Shown: positions 44,865 through 53,349 of the stretch, piece by piece | Layout of the letters: each line of letters opens with the position of its first letter | How positions within the stretch are numbered: the stretch's first letter is position 1 | Source: Dehalobacter sp. DCM | Lineage (GTDB): Bacteria; Bacillota; Desulfitobacteriia; Desulfitobacteriales; Syntrophobotulaceae | DNA length: 64,000 nucleotides | Direction: 5' to 3' | Assembly (NCBI RefSeq): GCF_024972775.1 | Contig: NZ_CP092282.1 | Span: 3,811,525 to 3,875,524 of the forward strand | Position numbers and translations under genes: made by a program | Notes under the pieces: model-generated | What the model was told of the DNA's origin: nothing | Seen by the model: only the letters and a program-made list of their open reading frames with translations | Database searches by the model: none

Positions 44865-45290
44865 ATATAATATAATTATCCTTGCTAGTTGTCAATTATT
44901 TACCACCCCCAATAGTCAAGATTTTAAGTATGTTACTGTAATAAAGGGTGATTATTATCATCAGTTATCGACCTTTTTATAAAACCTTAATCGATAAAAA
45001 TATAACGGAATAACAGCTTATTTTTAAATACGGCTTTTCAGCTAACATATTACACAGGATGAAGCATGGAAAAGCAATTACGATTAAGACCCTTGATACG
45101 TTATGAACATCCCAAAGAGTAACGTAGTTGAAATGCTGTCATATAGAGCTAAAGTTCATATAATAAATTACCGGCGAATAGGTAAAAAATGAGATGGGGG
45201 CGACCCCAACCGCAGCTTCTGCTCGCCGTCAGCCCGCCCCCTTGTTTATCGTGATGCTGGAACTGCCCGCCTACACTTACGGCGGGTCGT
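44865..45290. other. Gene-free stretch between the MATE gene and the DUF3102 remnant
   Basis: I see no convincing gene. There is a tiny plus-strand frame at about 45066 (MEKQLRLRPLIRYEHPKE, 18 codons) and two GC-rich inverted segments near 45195-45290 (for example CCCGCC...GGCGGG). The AT-rich left half shows nothing I can name. Confidence 0.4.
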
Positions 45291-45323
45291 AAAGGTCATT
45301 GGTTGTTGTATCAATGACCTTTT
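45291..45323 (-). terminator. Hairpin at the 3' end of the DUF3102 pseudogene
   Basis: The stem AAAGGTCATTG / CAATGACCTTT is perfect over 11 bases and overlaps the pseudogene's stop codon. On the minus strand few T residues follow, so termination strength is uncertain. Confidence 0.5.
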
Positions 45324-45581
45324 ATATCCCCCCGGCAATCAGCGTGTTCATCACCGTCACCGCTTCAGCCAGCTGAATATTCTCCGGACTCATTGGCATG
45401 GACAAAGCCTTTGCCTGCTCGTTGATTAATTCGGAGATTGTACTATCAATCGTCTCCAACCCCTTTTTAAGGGTATTATAAACCTGTAGGGCCTGATTCT
45501 TTTCCTGAAGCGCCTGCTCCTTGCCCGATTGGCTTGATCCCTGTCCTTAAGCGCTTGGGTGTAAGTCAAAATCGACATTGA

Positions 45582-47225
45582 GGGTCTGTTGACAAACCTG
45601 GTGCAAAAAAAAATATATACCTATCCAACGGTCCTCAACCAAAGGTTTCTGCATAGAACAAAATCTAGAACATGAAGAAGATATGGGACAGCTGGCAAGA
45701 GCGGCGCTGTCCCATATTTCACTAGTCTTTTAAGATTTAATGCCATCGCTGAAAAGAAGCATTGTTCTTGAACCTTCCAGACGCCTCGTTTTCGGGTAAA
45801 CCTTAAGTTGTGACATCGTTTTTGCAAAGCAAAGTTTCCTTCACTGATTACTTGACGCTTCCGCATGACGTGTCGGTAGATAGCAGTACCAATCAAAGCG
45901 TGATTACGTTCCTGATCCTCTTGATAGAAATCCCGTCTAATTTCCTTGTAATTCGCTTTTCCGTTAATACAGCGGCTTTTCAAGGGACAAGATTTGCAAT
46001 CCTCAGATCGTGTAACATAGTTCTTGCCAACTCTATAGCGCACCTTCCTCACACCTATGAATCTCAGTGTGCAGCCGTTTGGACAAATATAGCAGTCGTT
46101 TTGGGGGTTATATTTAAAATCATCAATACTAAAAAGTCCTTTTTCTTTGCGCCAATTGGCATTATGCCCATTATTTAGATGGATATATCCTCTCATACCG
46201 AGTTTATGCAAGCCATGATGTACAGCCACTGTATCATAACCGCTATCCAATCCAGCCCAGCGGTAAGGAAGCTTCAACGTTTGTTTCTGATAGGCTATAC
46301 GTTCAACACAATAAGGTGCATCTGTGACATCACCTGGCGTAACATGCACGTCTGTTATGATACCATATTGAATATCCGAGCTTTGATGACAAAGATAATG
46401 AAAGCCTGCAGGCTTGGGATGTCTGTGCATCCATCCTGCTTCAGGATCGGATACGGCCTTTTTTTTTACGGTTACAGTCATGTCAGCATCTTCGCTTTTT
46501 TGCCTGATGTTCTGGCCATATTCGTCATTTAGTTTTTGCCAGTACTCACTCGGCCCCTCCATGAGAAGCACTTTCTCTGCATTGCCATTAGCGGCGTTGG
46601 CTTTAATATGCGTGGAATCCATAACCACACATTCACCGCCGATAAGTCCAGCTTCAGCACATTTTTTTACCACCGTGTTAAATATCTCCTGAAACACTTC
46701 TGTATCCTTAAACCTGCGTTTGCGGTTTTGGGAGAAGATGGAGTGATCCGGAACTTTGTCTTCCAGATCAAGGCCGAGAAACCAGCGATAGGCGATGTTG
46801 ACTGTAATCTCTTCCACAAGTTTTCGTTCGGAATCTATCCCGTACAAATAGCCGATAATTAACATTTTTACTAAAATGACCGGGTCAACTGATGGGCGCC
46901 CAATGTCACTGTACACCGGCCTCATGATTTCATATATGAAGCTGAAATCTATTGCCGAATCCAGCTTCCGAAGAAAGTGTCCTTTAGGTACAAGGTCTTC
47001 CATTAATACGCACAACATTCGGTTTTGTCTGCTTTTTTGTTCTGTCATCATCGTCATCACCCTATTTAATTATACCATTTTGGAGGGTGATACTTCTTGG
47101 GTAAATTTGATCTATGGATGGCGTTTTAAAATTTGCCCTTTTTGAACTGTACTAAGCTTGCTTAGTGGATTTCAAAATGACCCAATTTTAAATTAGGGTT
47201 GTACTGGTCCTTTGTCAACAGACCC
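45582..47225 (-). mobile_element. IS1182-family insertion sequence
   Basis: A 1644-base element with 15-base terminal inverted repeats GGGTCTGTTGACAAA (45582-45596, and reversed at 47211-47225), one full-length transposase gene, and a 4-base target duplication TTGA (45578-45581 and 47226-47229). Excision in silico leaves AAAATCGACA-TTGA-TGTCGATTTT, so it went into the centre of a perfect palindrome. It looks intact and possibly active. Confidence 0.88.
45621..47060 (-). CDS. IS1182-family transposase (DDE type)
   Basis: 479 residues, a complete length for the family. The N-terminal domain carries YSDIGRPSVDPVILVKMLII and the SIFSQNRKRR motif. The catalytic core follows with VVMDSTHIKAN (first Asp), the GLDSGYDTVAVH block (second Asp) and a C-terminal Glu in VISEGNFALQKR. 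A zinc-like CxxC group (CYICPNGC, CKSCPLKSRC) lies between. No frameshift is seen, so it should be functional. Confidence 0.93.
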   Translation of the reverse strand: MMTMMTEQKSRQNRMLCVLMEDLVPKGHFLRKLDSAIDFSFIYEIMRPVYSDIGRPSVDPVILVKMLIIGYLYGIDSERKLVEEITVNIAYRWFLGLDLEDKVPDHSIFSQNRKRRFKDTEVFQEIFNTVVKKCAEAGLIGGECVVMDSTHIKANAANGNAEKVLLMEGPSEYWQKLNDEYGQNIRQKSEDADMTVTVKKKAVSDPEAGWMHRHPKPAGFHYLCHQSSDIQYGIITDVHVTPGDVTDAPYCVERIAYQKQTLKLPYRWAGLDSGYDTVAVHHGLHKLGMRGYIHLNNGHNANWRKEKGLFSIDDFKYNPQNDCYICPNGCTLRFIGVRKVRYRVGKNYVTRSEDCKSCPLKSRCINGKANYKEIRRDFYQEDQERNHALIGTAIYRHVMRKRQVISEGNFALQKRCHNLRFTRKRGVWKVQEQCFFSAMALNLKRLVKYGTAPLLPAVPYLLHVLDFVLCRNLWLRTVG

Positions 47226-47544
47226 TTGATGTCGATTTTGAACTGTCGGACCCATCGGAAAATCCAGGCCCATATTCCTCGTAGAGCTTGATCAGTCGCC
47301 TATTCCCCCTGTTTAACCAGATCCTTTGCTTCCTGTAAACGGCGGCCGATTTCAATGGCACTGGCAAGCAGGATTTTTTTGGTTTGGGTGGTTATCATAT
47401 TTATTTCTGCCGCAATGATAAGTGGTGTCCGTTCGGTAGTTAAATTATCCATATGTTCGTCCCTTCATTATTCGTTTAATGACAGCATATGAAGACGGGC
47501 TACGGTTGGTGAGAGCTTTAATAAGCGTATTTCAAATAAAAAAA

Positions 47545-47566
47545 TCCCCATCAAACCTGATGGGGA
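47545..47566 (-). terminator. Rho-independent terminator of the CobW-type pair
   Basis: The stem TCCCCATCA / TGATGGGGA with a 4-base loop is followed on the minus strand by seven T. It lies 160 bases after the stop of the gene at 47726-48133. Confidence 0.88.
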
Positions 47567-47725
47567 ACCGATTCCTTATGTAGATGCAAAGTCAACCTGT
47601 AATCCGAGTTATAGGAAGTCTAAGGGGTTATGGGTAGTTAGTTATTTTACGAATATCCACCGCGGATTCCATCCTTCTTTTTTAGATACAACAGATCACG
47701 TTTGCAATTAACGCCGGAAAGAAAA

Positions 47726-48133
47726 TTATGAAGCCAGCTTAATAAGCATATCAGCAAACTTTTTATGAAGCAAGACTTCATTCTTCACAAAGACGATCGC
47801 TGCGATATTGACCATCACTTTCGGGTGCCGGGTTTCTTTGATTTGAACATTCCCATCCGTGGCAGACAACATGGCCGAATTACTCTGATCCGTCAAGAAT
47901 GCCTTGATATGCCCCACTAAGCCGCCTTGGTCTTCGACCGCATCGGCAAGTGCTTTCAACTCTTTTTCCAAGGTGTCTTTCACCCATGTGTACTCCCGGG
48001 CTATCACACGTTCGGCAGCAAATATGACCGCACCCTCATGATGCGTCACGATGACCCCATCCTTATCCGCTTCAGCAATGGATTTATTATTTATGAATTC
48101 CAATCGCGGGTGAACGTTATAGTCATTCTCCAT
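47726..48133 (-). CDS. Conserved hypothetical partner of the CobW-type GTPase
   Basis: 135 residues, mixed alpha/beta, with no cysteine cluster or membrane segment. It opens with NVHPRLEFINNKSIAEADKD and contains VKDTLEKELKALADAVEDQG. It overlaps the GTPase gene by 11 bases, so the two are co-translated. I do not recognise the fold. It may be a partner or client of the GTPase in metal or corrinoid handling for the nearby methyltransferases. Confidence 0.7.
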   Translation of the reverse strand: MENDYNVHPRLEFINNKSIAEADKDGVIVTHHEGAVIFAAERVIAREYTWVKDTLEKELKALADAVEDQGGLVGHIKAFLTDQSNSAMLSATDGNVQIKETRHPKVMVNIAAIVFVKNEVLLHKKFADMLIKLAS

Positions 48134-48752
48134 ATTCTATCTCCGCCCTTTTCAATAATTCTTTCCAAAATTCATTTAGGAGCTCACCTGCTGCCGATAT
48201 GGGATAGCATTGAGCGTCCGGGTTATATCCCCGAATACTTTCAGTCACCTTTTCTACGTCATCGGCTTCAACTAAATCTATTTTATTGATCAATACCGCG
48301 ATTGTATCCTGCAGCTGTTCCGAAACAAAGTTCGCCATTGCCGCAACAAGCCGAAACCAGCGCTTGGTATCAACAAGCGCGATCGTTGACACCTTTAATT
48401 CCAATTCTTCTTCGACTGTTTTTTTAATCTTCACTGGGTTTGCCAGACCGGTTGCCTCAATAATCATCCATTCCGGGTTGAACTCTTTTTCAATAGCCTG
48501 AATGGAATCCGTCAGCTGGGCGGAGGATGTACAGCAAGCACAGCCGGCAAAGAGATTCTTTACAGTTAGCTCCGCGCTGTCTAAAAGCAGATTATCAACG
48601 CCGACCGAACCGATTTCATTTTCAATAATAACGACTTCAATTTTGTTTTCTCCGCCATGGGAGAAGTCAACTAAAAATTTAGCCAGTTGGATCAACACAC
48701 TTGTTTTACCTGAACCCAGAAAACCACCTAAAATTATGACTTTAATGCTCAT
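48123..48752 (-). CDS. CobW/P47K-type (COG0523) metal-handling GTPase
   Basis: 209 residues, the G domain only. The P-loop GGFLGSGKTS (9-18), the metal-binding CACC motif (about 71-74, GCACCTSS), EATGLANP and the base-recognition NKID are present. The C-terminal CobW domain found in longer relatives is absent. COG0523 proteins insert or deliver metals to enzymes. Short members occur beside corrinoid methyltransferase genes, so a role with the zinc- or cobalt-dependent system at 52-56 kb is plausible. Confidence 0.85.
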   Translation of the reverse strand: MSIKVIILGGFLGSGKTSVLIQLAKFLVDFSHGGENKIEVVIIENEIGSVGVDNLLLDSAELTVKNLFAGCACCTSSAQLTDSIQAIEKEFNPEWMIIEATGLANPVKIKKTVEEELELKVSTIALVDTKRWFRLVAAMANFVSEQLQDTIAVLINKIDLVEADDVEKVTESIRGYNPDAQCYPISAAGELLNEFWKELLKRAEIEYGE

Positions 48753-48803
48753 ACCCTCCTAATCTCGTTCAAGCAGTAAAAATGATAGTTGCAAATAAAG
48801 TAA

Positions 48804-49076
48804 CTATTTATTAGATTCAAAATCAATTTTTGCAATTTCCCGAATTCGTTCGATTCTACTTAGAAATGAACTGCGATCGATAAACAGTTTTTTGGCAGCG
48901 GCAGAAGCATTGAACCGGCATTCGAAATAAACAAACAAGGTTTTATAATACTCGGTTTCTTTCTCTTGATCGTGCTTTTTCAAGGCGATCAGTTTTTTGC
49001 TGCAAATTTGTTCCGCCGTAAAATTTTCTGTACATTTGCTAAGGATATATGCCAGTACGTAATTGTTAGAAAACAT
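48804..49076 (-). CDS. Stand-alone PucR-type C-terminal helix-turn-helix protein
   Basis: 90 residues. KLIALKKHDQEKETEYYKTL, then ECRFNASAAAKKLFIDRSSF and LSRIERI follow the pattern of the PucR/CdaR C-terminal DNA-binding domain (L-x-x-Y-D-x-x-x-x-x-x-L-x-x-T-L-x-x-Y, A-x-x-L-x-I-H-R-x-T-L-x-Y-R-L-x-x-I). Its start overlaps the end of the full-length regulator gene 49066-50625 by 11 bases. It is either a remnant of a second regulator or a small co-translated partner that could share DNA sites. Nothing upstream in its own frame encodes a sensor domain. Confidence 0.7.
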   Translation of the reverse strand: MFSNNYVLAYILSKCTENFTAEQICSKKLIALKKHDQEKETEYYKTLFVYFECRFNASAAAKKLFIDRSSFLSRIERIREIAKIDFESNK

Positions 49077-50625
49077 TGTAGTTGTTCAAATAGCGAAGGA
49101 TCTTCAAAGAAAAATGAAGATGGTGACAAATATCCCTGTCCGTAATACTTAATTGTAAAACTTCCTGAATTTTATCAAGACGATAATGCATGGTATTGCG
49201 ATGAATTTTCAATTCTTTAGCTGACACGACACTATTCTGAAAATTCTCAAGGTAAATATAAAGGCTTTGCGTCAGGTTGGTCAAATTCTTGTGGTCGTGT
49301 TCAAGCAATTTAAAAACAGCAGGGTGACAGTAATCCTTTAAGTCATCACCCAAAGCATGTCGATCGATAAAGTCATAAACAACATAATCGTCATAATTAT
49401 ATATTTGCTTACCTTTGTTGAGGTTGTGTCCCAATTTTAATGCACTTACAGATTGACGGTAATACCTACGCAATTCAGCAATATCATGAAAACATTGGCT
49501 GAGCCCGCTGAACATTTTATACTTTTTTAAAAAAGTGCTTAACTCCTTAAACTTGCCAGGCAAAAAGGGATTTAGATCATTACAGTCAAAAATAATAATG
49601 ATGTGGTCATCATAGAGAACGGATTTGCTTCTATCGATGATACTCTCCAACTGGTCCCTGGCATAAGAGATTGTCGTGGTTTCAACATCACTCTCTTCGA
49701 AGCTAGCCGTCAGAATATAGAGGTTATCCATCATCTCTAAATCCGCATTGGATTCAATCTCTTTGATGGCCTCAGATTTGCTGATTTTTCCGTCTAACAA
49801 ATCAGTAACAAAATGTTCATAGATGACCCTTTTGGCAAATCGGTATAATTTACTCTTCTGCATTTCCGACGATAGCAGCTTGCAAAGTAGTTCTACGATC
49901 TCAAGATCTCTTTCCTCAAAGGGTCGAAAATATTCAACGACAGCAACATGGCCAATAATATTATCTTCAACAGAAACCTTTTTCAAGATACACCTGTTCA
50001 TAACAACAGGTGTATCTGAAATAAATGGGAGTTGACTATTGTACATTTTTTCGATAATACGATGCTGTTTAAAATACTGTAACTTTTTATCTGGGATACG
50101 GCCTTTTAACACCATTTCATTCCAAGCAGAGTCATAGGAAAAAATATCCTTTGTAAAAGCAACTAGTTTATAACTTGCATCGGTTAAAGCAATCGGATTA
50201 TTAAGCAGTTCATAGGCCGTATCAATAATCTGCTGTAGACTGTAGCCTTTCAAAAAAGTATCAATTATTCTTTTTAAATCTTCAGAAAATCTTAACTGTT
50301 CGGCAAAGATATCGTTTATCAAATTAAAAATGAATTTGAAATCATTTTTTTCATCCAGAATAATGATATTAGCTTCGATATGCTTGAATTTATCCGTCTG
50401 TCCTACCTCTGTGGAAATGAATAAAATTATATTGCCGTGTTGATTTCTCAGTGCCTCTTCTGAAATGAGAGAATAATCTCCGATATAAATGATCGTTGGT
50501 TCAAAAGATATCTGCCCTTTGCTTAAAAGATGCACGGTACTATATTGGGTATTCTTATTATGAAGATATACTATCGGATCAAAATTACTCAATTTGTCAA
50601 TTATTTTGGTAATAGGTATTTTCAT
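49066..50625 (-). CDS. PucR/CdaR-family transcriptional regulator
   Basis: 519 residues. A variable N-terminal sensor and GAF-like part (about 90-260) is followed by a GGDEF-like degenerate middle domain (about 285-400) and the C-terminal helix-turn-helix with KELKIHRNTMHYRLDKIQEV. It is divergent from the MFS transporter gene, across a 330-base gap, and is the obvious candidate to control it and perhaps the methyltransferase operon. AGGAGAAGGTTT precedes the ATG. Confidence 0.9.
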   Translation of the reverse strand: MKIPITKIIDKLSNFDPIVYLHNKNTQYSTVHLLSKGQISFEPTIIYIGDYSLISEEALRNQHGNIILFISTEVGQTDKFKHIEANIIILDEKNDFKFIFNLINDIFAEQLRFSEDLKRIIDTFLKGYSLQQIIDTAYELLNNPIALTDASYKLVAFTKDIFSYDSAWNEMVLKGRIPDKKLQYFKQHRIIEKMYNSQLPFISDTPVVMNRCILKKVSVEDNIIGHVAVVEYFRPFEERDLEIVELLCKLLSSEMQKSKLYRFAKRVIYEHFVTDLLDGKISKSEAIKEIESNADLEMMDNLYILTASFEESDVETTTISYARDQLESIIDRSKSVLYDDHIIIIFDCNDLNPFLPGKFKELSTFLKKYKMFSGLSQCFHDIAELRRYYRQSVSALKLGHNLNKGKQIYNYDDYVVYDFIDRHALGDDLKDYCHPAVFKLLEHDHKNLTNLTQSLYIYLENFQNSVVSAKELKIHRNTMHYRLDKIQEVLQLSITDRDICHHLHFSLKILRYLNNYNVF

Positions 50626-50957
50626 AAACCTTCTCCTAATAAAAATATCATTATGGCTAAATAATCACTCTTCCGAAATCGTAAGCCCTTTTTGCACTGT
50701 TATCAGGCTTCTTGTCAATCAACAAAATTCTCATTATGCATTAAGCAATACAATTCTGAAAATAATTCAGTTCTTGGCCTAATGCTATTTATAATCTTTT
50801 TTGATAATCTGAGAGCGGATAACAAACTATTTTGGACTTACCCGTATTGCTCAATTGTTTTGTCAATTGTGAAAAACGGGATCGGACAATTTTTAGGAAA
50901 GGAGAAAATATCTTTAAGAAAAGTACTTACCGCATTTTTTTATGAAGAGGTGTAGGA
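50626..50957. other. Divergent intergenic region, regulator versus MFS transporter
   Basis: An AT-rich stretch that should hold both promoters. A repeated CAATTGTTTTGTCAATTGTG segment near 50848-50867 contains a short inverted repeat (CAATTG twice). I could not find a sigma-54 match or a decisive operator. Confidence 0.35.
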
Positions 50958-52157
50958 ATGAAAGAGATTAACAGAAACCTGATTAAACTTGCAATTCTCG
51001 GTGTTGCGATGTGCGACTCGGGAAACGGTGCCACATCACCTGCCCTTGGAACCATTATGGCCGGTATGCCGGATGTTGCGCCAAGCCTAGTTCAGATGAT
51101 CATCGTTGTGCCTTCCATTTTTATGGCTTTAACGCCTATTGTTTATGCTAAATTACTCGATATTGGAGCGAGAAAAAGGACTCTTTTATTTATTGGTGCT
51201 GTTTGTTTTCTGGTCGGTGGCATTGGGCCTGCGTTGTTGCACAGCAACATCTGGGTTATCTTAGCACTCCGTGCTATTCTTGGTATTGGTAACGGTATCT
51301 GTTTGCCCATGTCTACCGACCTGGTTGTTGACTTCTTTGAAGGCCAGGAAAGGAACACTATGCAGGGATTTGTTTCCGCCACCATCGGGCTCAGTGGTAT
51401 TCTATTTCAGCTCTTGGGAGGGTGGCTGGCCGGCATAAATTGGACCTATACCTTCTATGCCTATCTTGTTGCCATCATTTTCTTTGCAATTGCGTTCGCC
51501 TTTCTTCCTGAACCGGACCGCAAAGGTAAAATGGAAGCTGACGAAGGAATCAGCAATGTTCGTGAGCGGGCTAAACTTCCTGGAAAAACATATCTTATTG
51601 GTTTCATGGTTCTCTTCTATATGTTTGCCTGGATCGTTATGCCGACCAATGGGGCACCGGTGTTAGTCATGGATGGAATGGCTACTCCTGCACAAATTGG
51701 GGGAATCTTCGCCCTGATTACTGTTGGTTCATTTGTTATGTCTGTTCTTTTTGGCCCATTGTTTAAGGCTGTTAAATTCACTATGCTACCTATCTCTTTT
51801 TTGATTTCTGCATTTGGAATGTATGTTATCTATCTAACACATGATCTCACCATATTCTGTATAGCGACATTTGTTTACGGTATGGGATTAGGAATGGTTA
51901 TGCCGTGTTTTGTCACCAAAATCACGGGAATTGTACCCTATTCTGCTCGTGGCGCAGCCGTATCAATTATCTATGTCGGTATGGGTATTGGTCAGTTTAT
52001 TCAACCGATCCTCTTTAAATATTTCGGTGCTTATAGCTTCGGAAGACCCGCAATTCTGCTTGCAGCAATCGTACTTTTGGTTGGAGCCGTGATCGTCTTC
52101 ATAATTGACAGAACAACACCGGCGAAGTATGTGTCAACAGAAAATGTAACCCAATAA
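50958..52157 (+). CDS. MFS transporter (12 helices)
   Basis: 399 residues with twelve hydrophobic helices. The conserved loop between helices 2 and 3 is LLDIGARKRTL, and helix 4 carries RAILGIGNGICLPMSTDLVV. It belongs to a branch resembling bacterial aromatic-acid or oxalate/formate-type carriers, but the substrate cannot be read. Position beside a PucR-type regulator and upstream of a convergent demethylase-type operon suggests uptake of the methylated substrate. GAGGTGTAGGA precedes the ATG. Confidence 0.88.
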   Translation: MKEINRNLIKLAILGVAMCDSGNGATSPALGTIMAGMPDVAPSLVQMIIVVPSIFMALTPIVYAKLLDIGARKRTLLFIGAVCFLVGGIGPALLHSNIWVILALRAILGIGNGICLPMSTDLVVDFFEGQERNTMQGFVSATIGLSGILFQLLGGWLAGINWTYTFYAYLVAIIFFAIAFAFLPEPDRKGKMEADEGISNVRERAKLPGKTYLIGFMVLFYMFAWIVMPTNGAPVLVMDGMATPAQIGGIFALITVGSFVMSVLFGPLFKAVKFTMLPISFLISAFGMYVIYLTHDLTIFCIATFVYGMGLGMVMPCFVTKITGIVPYSARGAAVSIIYVGMGIGQFIQPILFKYFGAYSFGRPAILLAAIVLLVGAVIVFIIDRTTPAKYVSTENVTQ

Positions 52158-52209
52158 GATATTACCTCCAATTCTTAAAATATCCGATACGAAGTCCAAA
52201 TTGTTATCT

Positions 52210-52239
52210 AAGGGGACGCAAATATGAATGCGTCCCCTT
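52210..52239. terminator. Bidirectional hairpin terminator between convergent operons
   Basis: The stem AAGGGGACGCA / TGCGTCCCCTT is perfect over 11 bases and is followed on the plus strand by CTTATATAATT. It serves the MFS gene and perhaps the convergent methyltransferase operon. Confidence 0.75.
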
Positions 52240-52273
52240 CTTATATAATTGATGACAAAATGGCTAGATGGAA

Positions 52274-53269
52274 CTATTTTTTATAAATAGCTTTTCCGTA
52301 TTTTTCAATTGCGGCGTTTATCGGAATAAGCGCTTTAAAGAAGTCCATCGGATCCGGGCTATTCACCAAACGGTAAGCCATGATGACAAAGCCTCCGCGA
52401 GGTCCATATGTTTCAATTACTCGTTTAACCTCAGCATCGATTTCCTCATCCGTGGCATCCTCAGTACCGGGACGGCCATTCGTGTCATATCCGCCAATAA
52501 TCGATAGCTTGTCTCCAAAATTTTCCTGAATCGCGACAATATTATTCATTGGCTGAGCCGAAGTCCAAATTACAGCACCTTCTTCGATAAAGTCAGGGAT
52601 AATTTCCTCACATTTTCCGCAGGTATGCATTGCTGGAGTCATACCAAAAGCCCTGATCGCGTCATTCAGTCTCTTATGATGGGGTTTTATCAGTTCACGA
52701 TAGACATTTGGTGCCATGAACAGACCACGTTCTGTCGCTGTATCGTCAAAACTAGTAAAAATATCTGGTTTGAAGTATTGTGATGCTCTTTCAACAATTT
52801 TAATTTTGTAATCCGTTATTGCTGCCATCAGGGCATAACACGCTTCAGGCTCCTCCATTAACGCGCAAAGCGCATTTTCAAAGCCCATAAGATGGGTTAG
52901 ACGCAAAAACTGTCCATTCCAGCATTGGTATTCCACAGCTTTCAAATTCCGGTCTGCACCAGGCACTGCAAACTGCGCTGCAGCAGCACCTTTCCAGTCA
53001 AAGGTATCCAGATCCGGGAATTTTACAATATCCTCCCAGGCGGTTACATCATCAAGCACCGGTTTTCCTCCGGGAACAGACTGACCGCCAGCAGACGTTG
53101 ATGCATGCCATACGACGCCAAATCCATCCAAGCCGCCGCCTAAAGGCCCATTCTCATAGGTTTCAAACATTGCTCCCGTACATATAACATCCGTCATTTG
53201 ATTCGGAATATATTCCGGAATCTTATGTTCGACTGCTGCAAGCAGAAAATTTTCTCGTGGTGATAACAT
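52274..53269 (-). CDS. UroD-family corrinoid methyltransferase, copy 1 of operon
   Basis: 331 residues of the UroD/MtaA/CmuA fold. A zinc-type HTCGKCEE motif lies near 217-224 and an SFDDTATERGLFM segment near 168. It is the last gene of the four-gene operon from 55895. In O-demethylase systems of acetogens such proteins act as methyltransferase I, cleaving the methyl ether (or another methylated donor) and loading the corrinoid protein. ATG 53269 follows AGGAGGTATTTT. Two different UroD-type genes in one operon suggest two substrates or a heteromeric enzyme. Confidence 0.87.
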   Translation of the reverse strand: MLSPRENFLLAAVEHKIPEYIPNQMTDVICTGAMFETYENGPLGGGLDGFGVVWHASTSAGGQSVPGGKPVLDDVTAWEDIVKFPDLDTFDWKGAAAAQFAVPGADRNLKAVEYQCWNGQFLRLTHLMGFENALCALMEEPEACYALMAAITDYKIKIVERASQYFKPDIFTSFDDTATERGLFMAPNVYRELIKPHHKRLNDAIRAFGMTPAMHTCGKCEEIIPDFIEEGAVIWTSAQPMNNIVAIQENFGDKLSIIGGYDTNGRPGTEDATDEEIDAEVKRVIETYGPRGGFVIMAYRLVNSPDPMDFFKALIPINAAIEKYGKAIYKK

Positions 53270-53313
53270 AAAATACCTCCTATCTACTAATCCTTATTTC
53301 CCCTCTTTAGAGG

Positions 53314-53344
53314 AAGATGGCCCAAGGTTTTCTTGAGCCATCTT
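53314..53344. other. Hairpin between the two UroD-type genes
   Basis: AAGATGGC-CCAAG and CTTGA-GCCATCTT pair with one mismatch around a TTTT loop. No T-run follows on the minus strand, so it is probably a processing or stability element. Confidence 0.5.
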
Positions 53345-53349
53345 TGATT

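Larger units (their letters stand above)
45322..47452 (-). pseudogene. DUF3102-type gene, interrupted by an IS element and frameshifted
   Basis: The 5' part starts at ATG 47452 (AAGGGACGAACAT upstream) with NLTTERTPLIIAAEIN and IEIGRRLQEAKDLVKQGE, the usual DUF3102 opening, then meets TAG near 47300 where about 15 residues of the family seem deleted. It continues RRLIKLYEEYGPGFSDGSDS up to the IS at 47225. Beyond the IS (below 45582) the frame resumes STSMSILTYTQALKDRDQAN, shifts near 45520, and ends with KEQALQEKNQALQVYNTLKK and ENIQLAEAVTVMNTLIAGGI. Removing the IS restores the frame across the insertion point. The function of the family is unknown. Confidence 0.72.

Noticed and set aside
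50692-50955. Plus-strand 87-codon frame just before the MFS gene
   Set aside because: It lies wholly in the divergent promoter region, has poor codon pattern and no ribosome-binding site, and resembles no protein.
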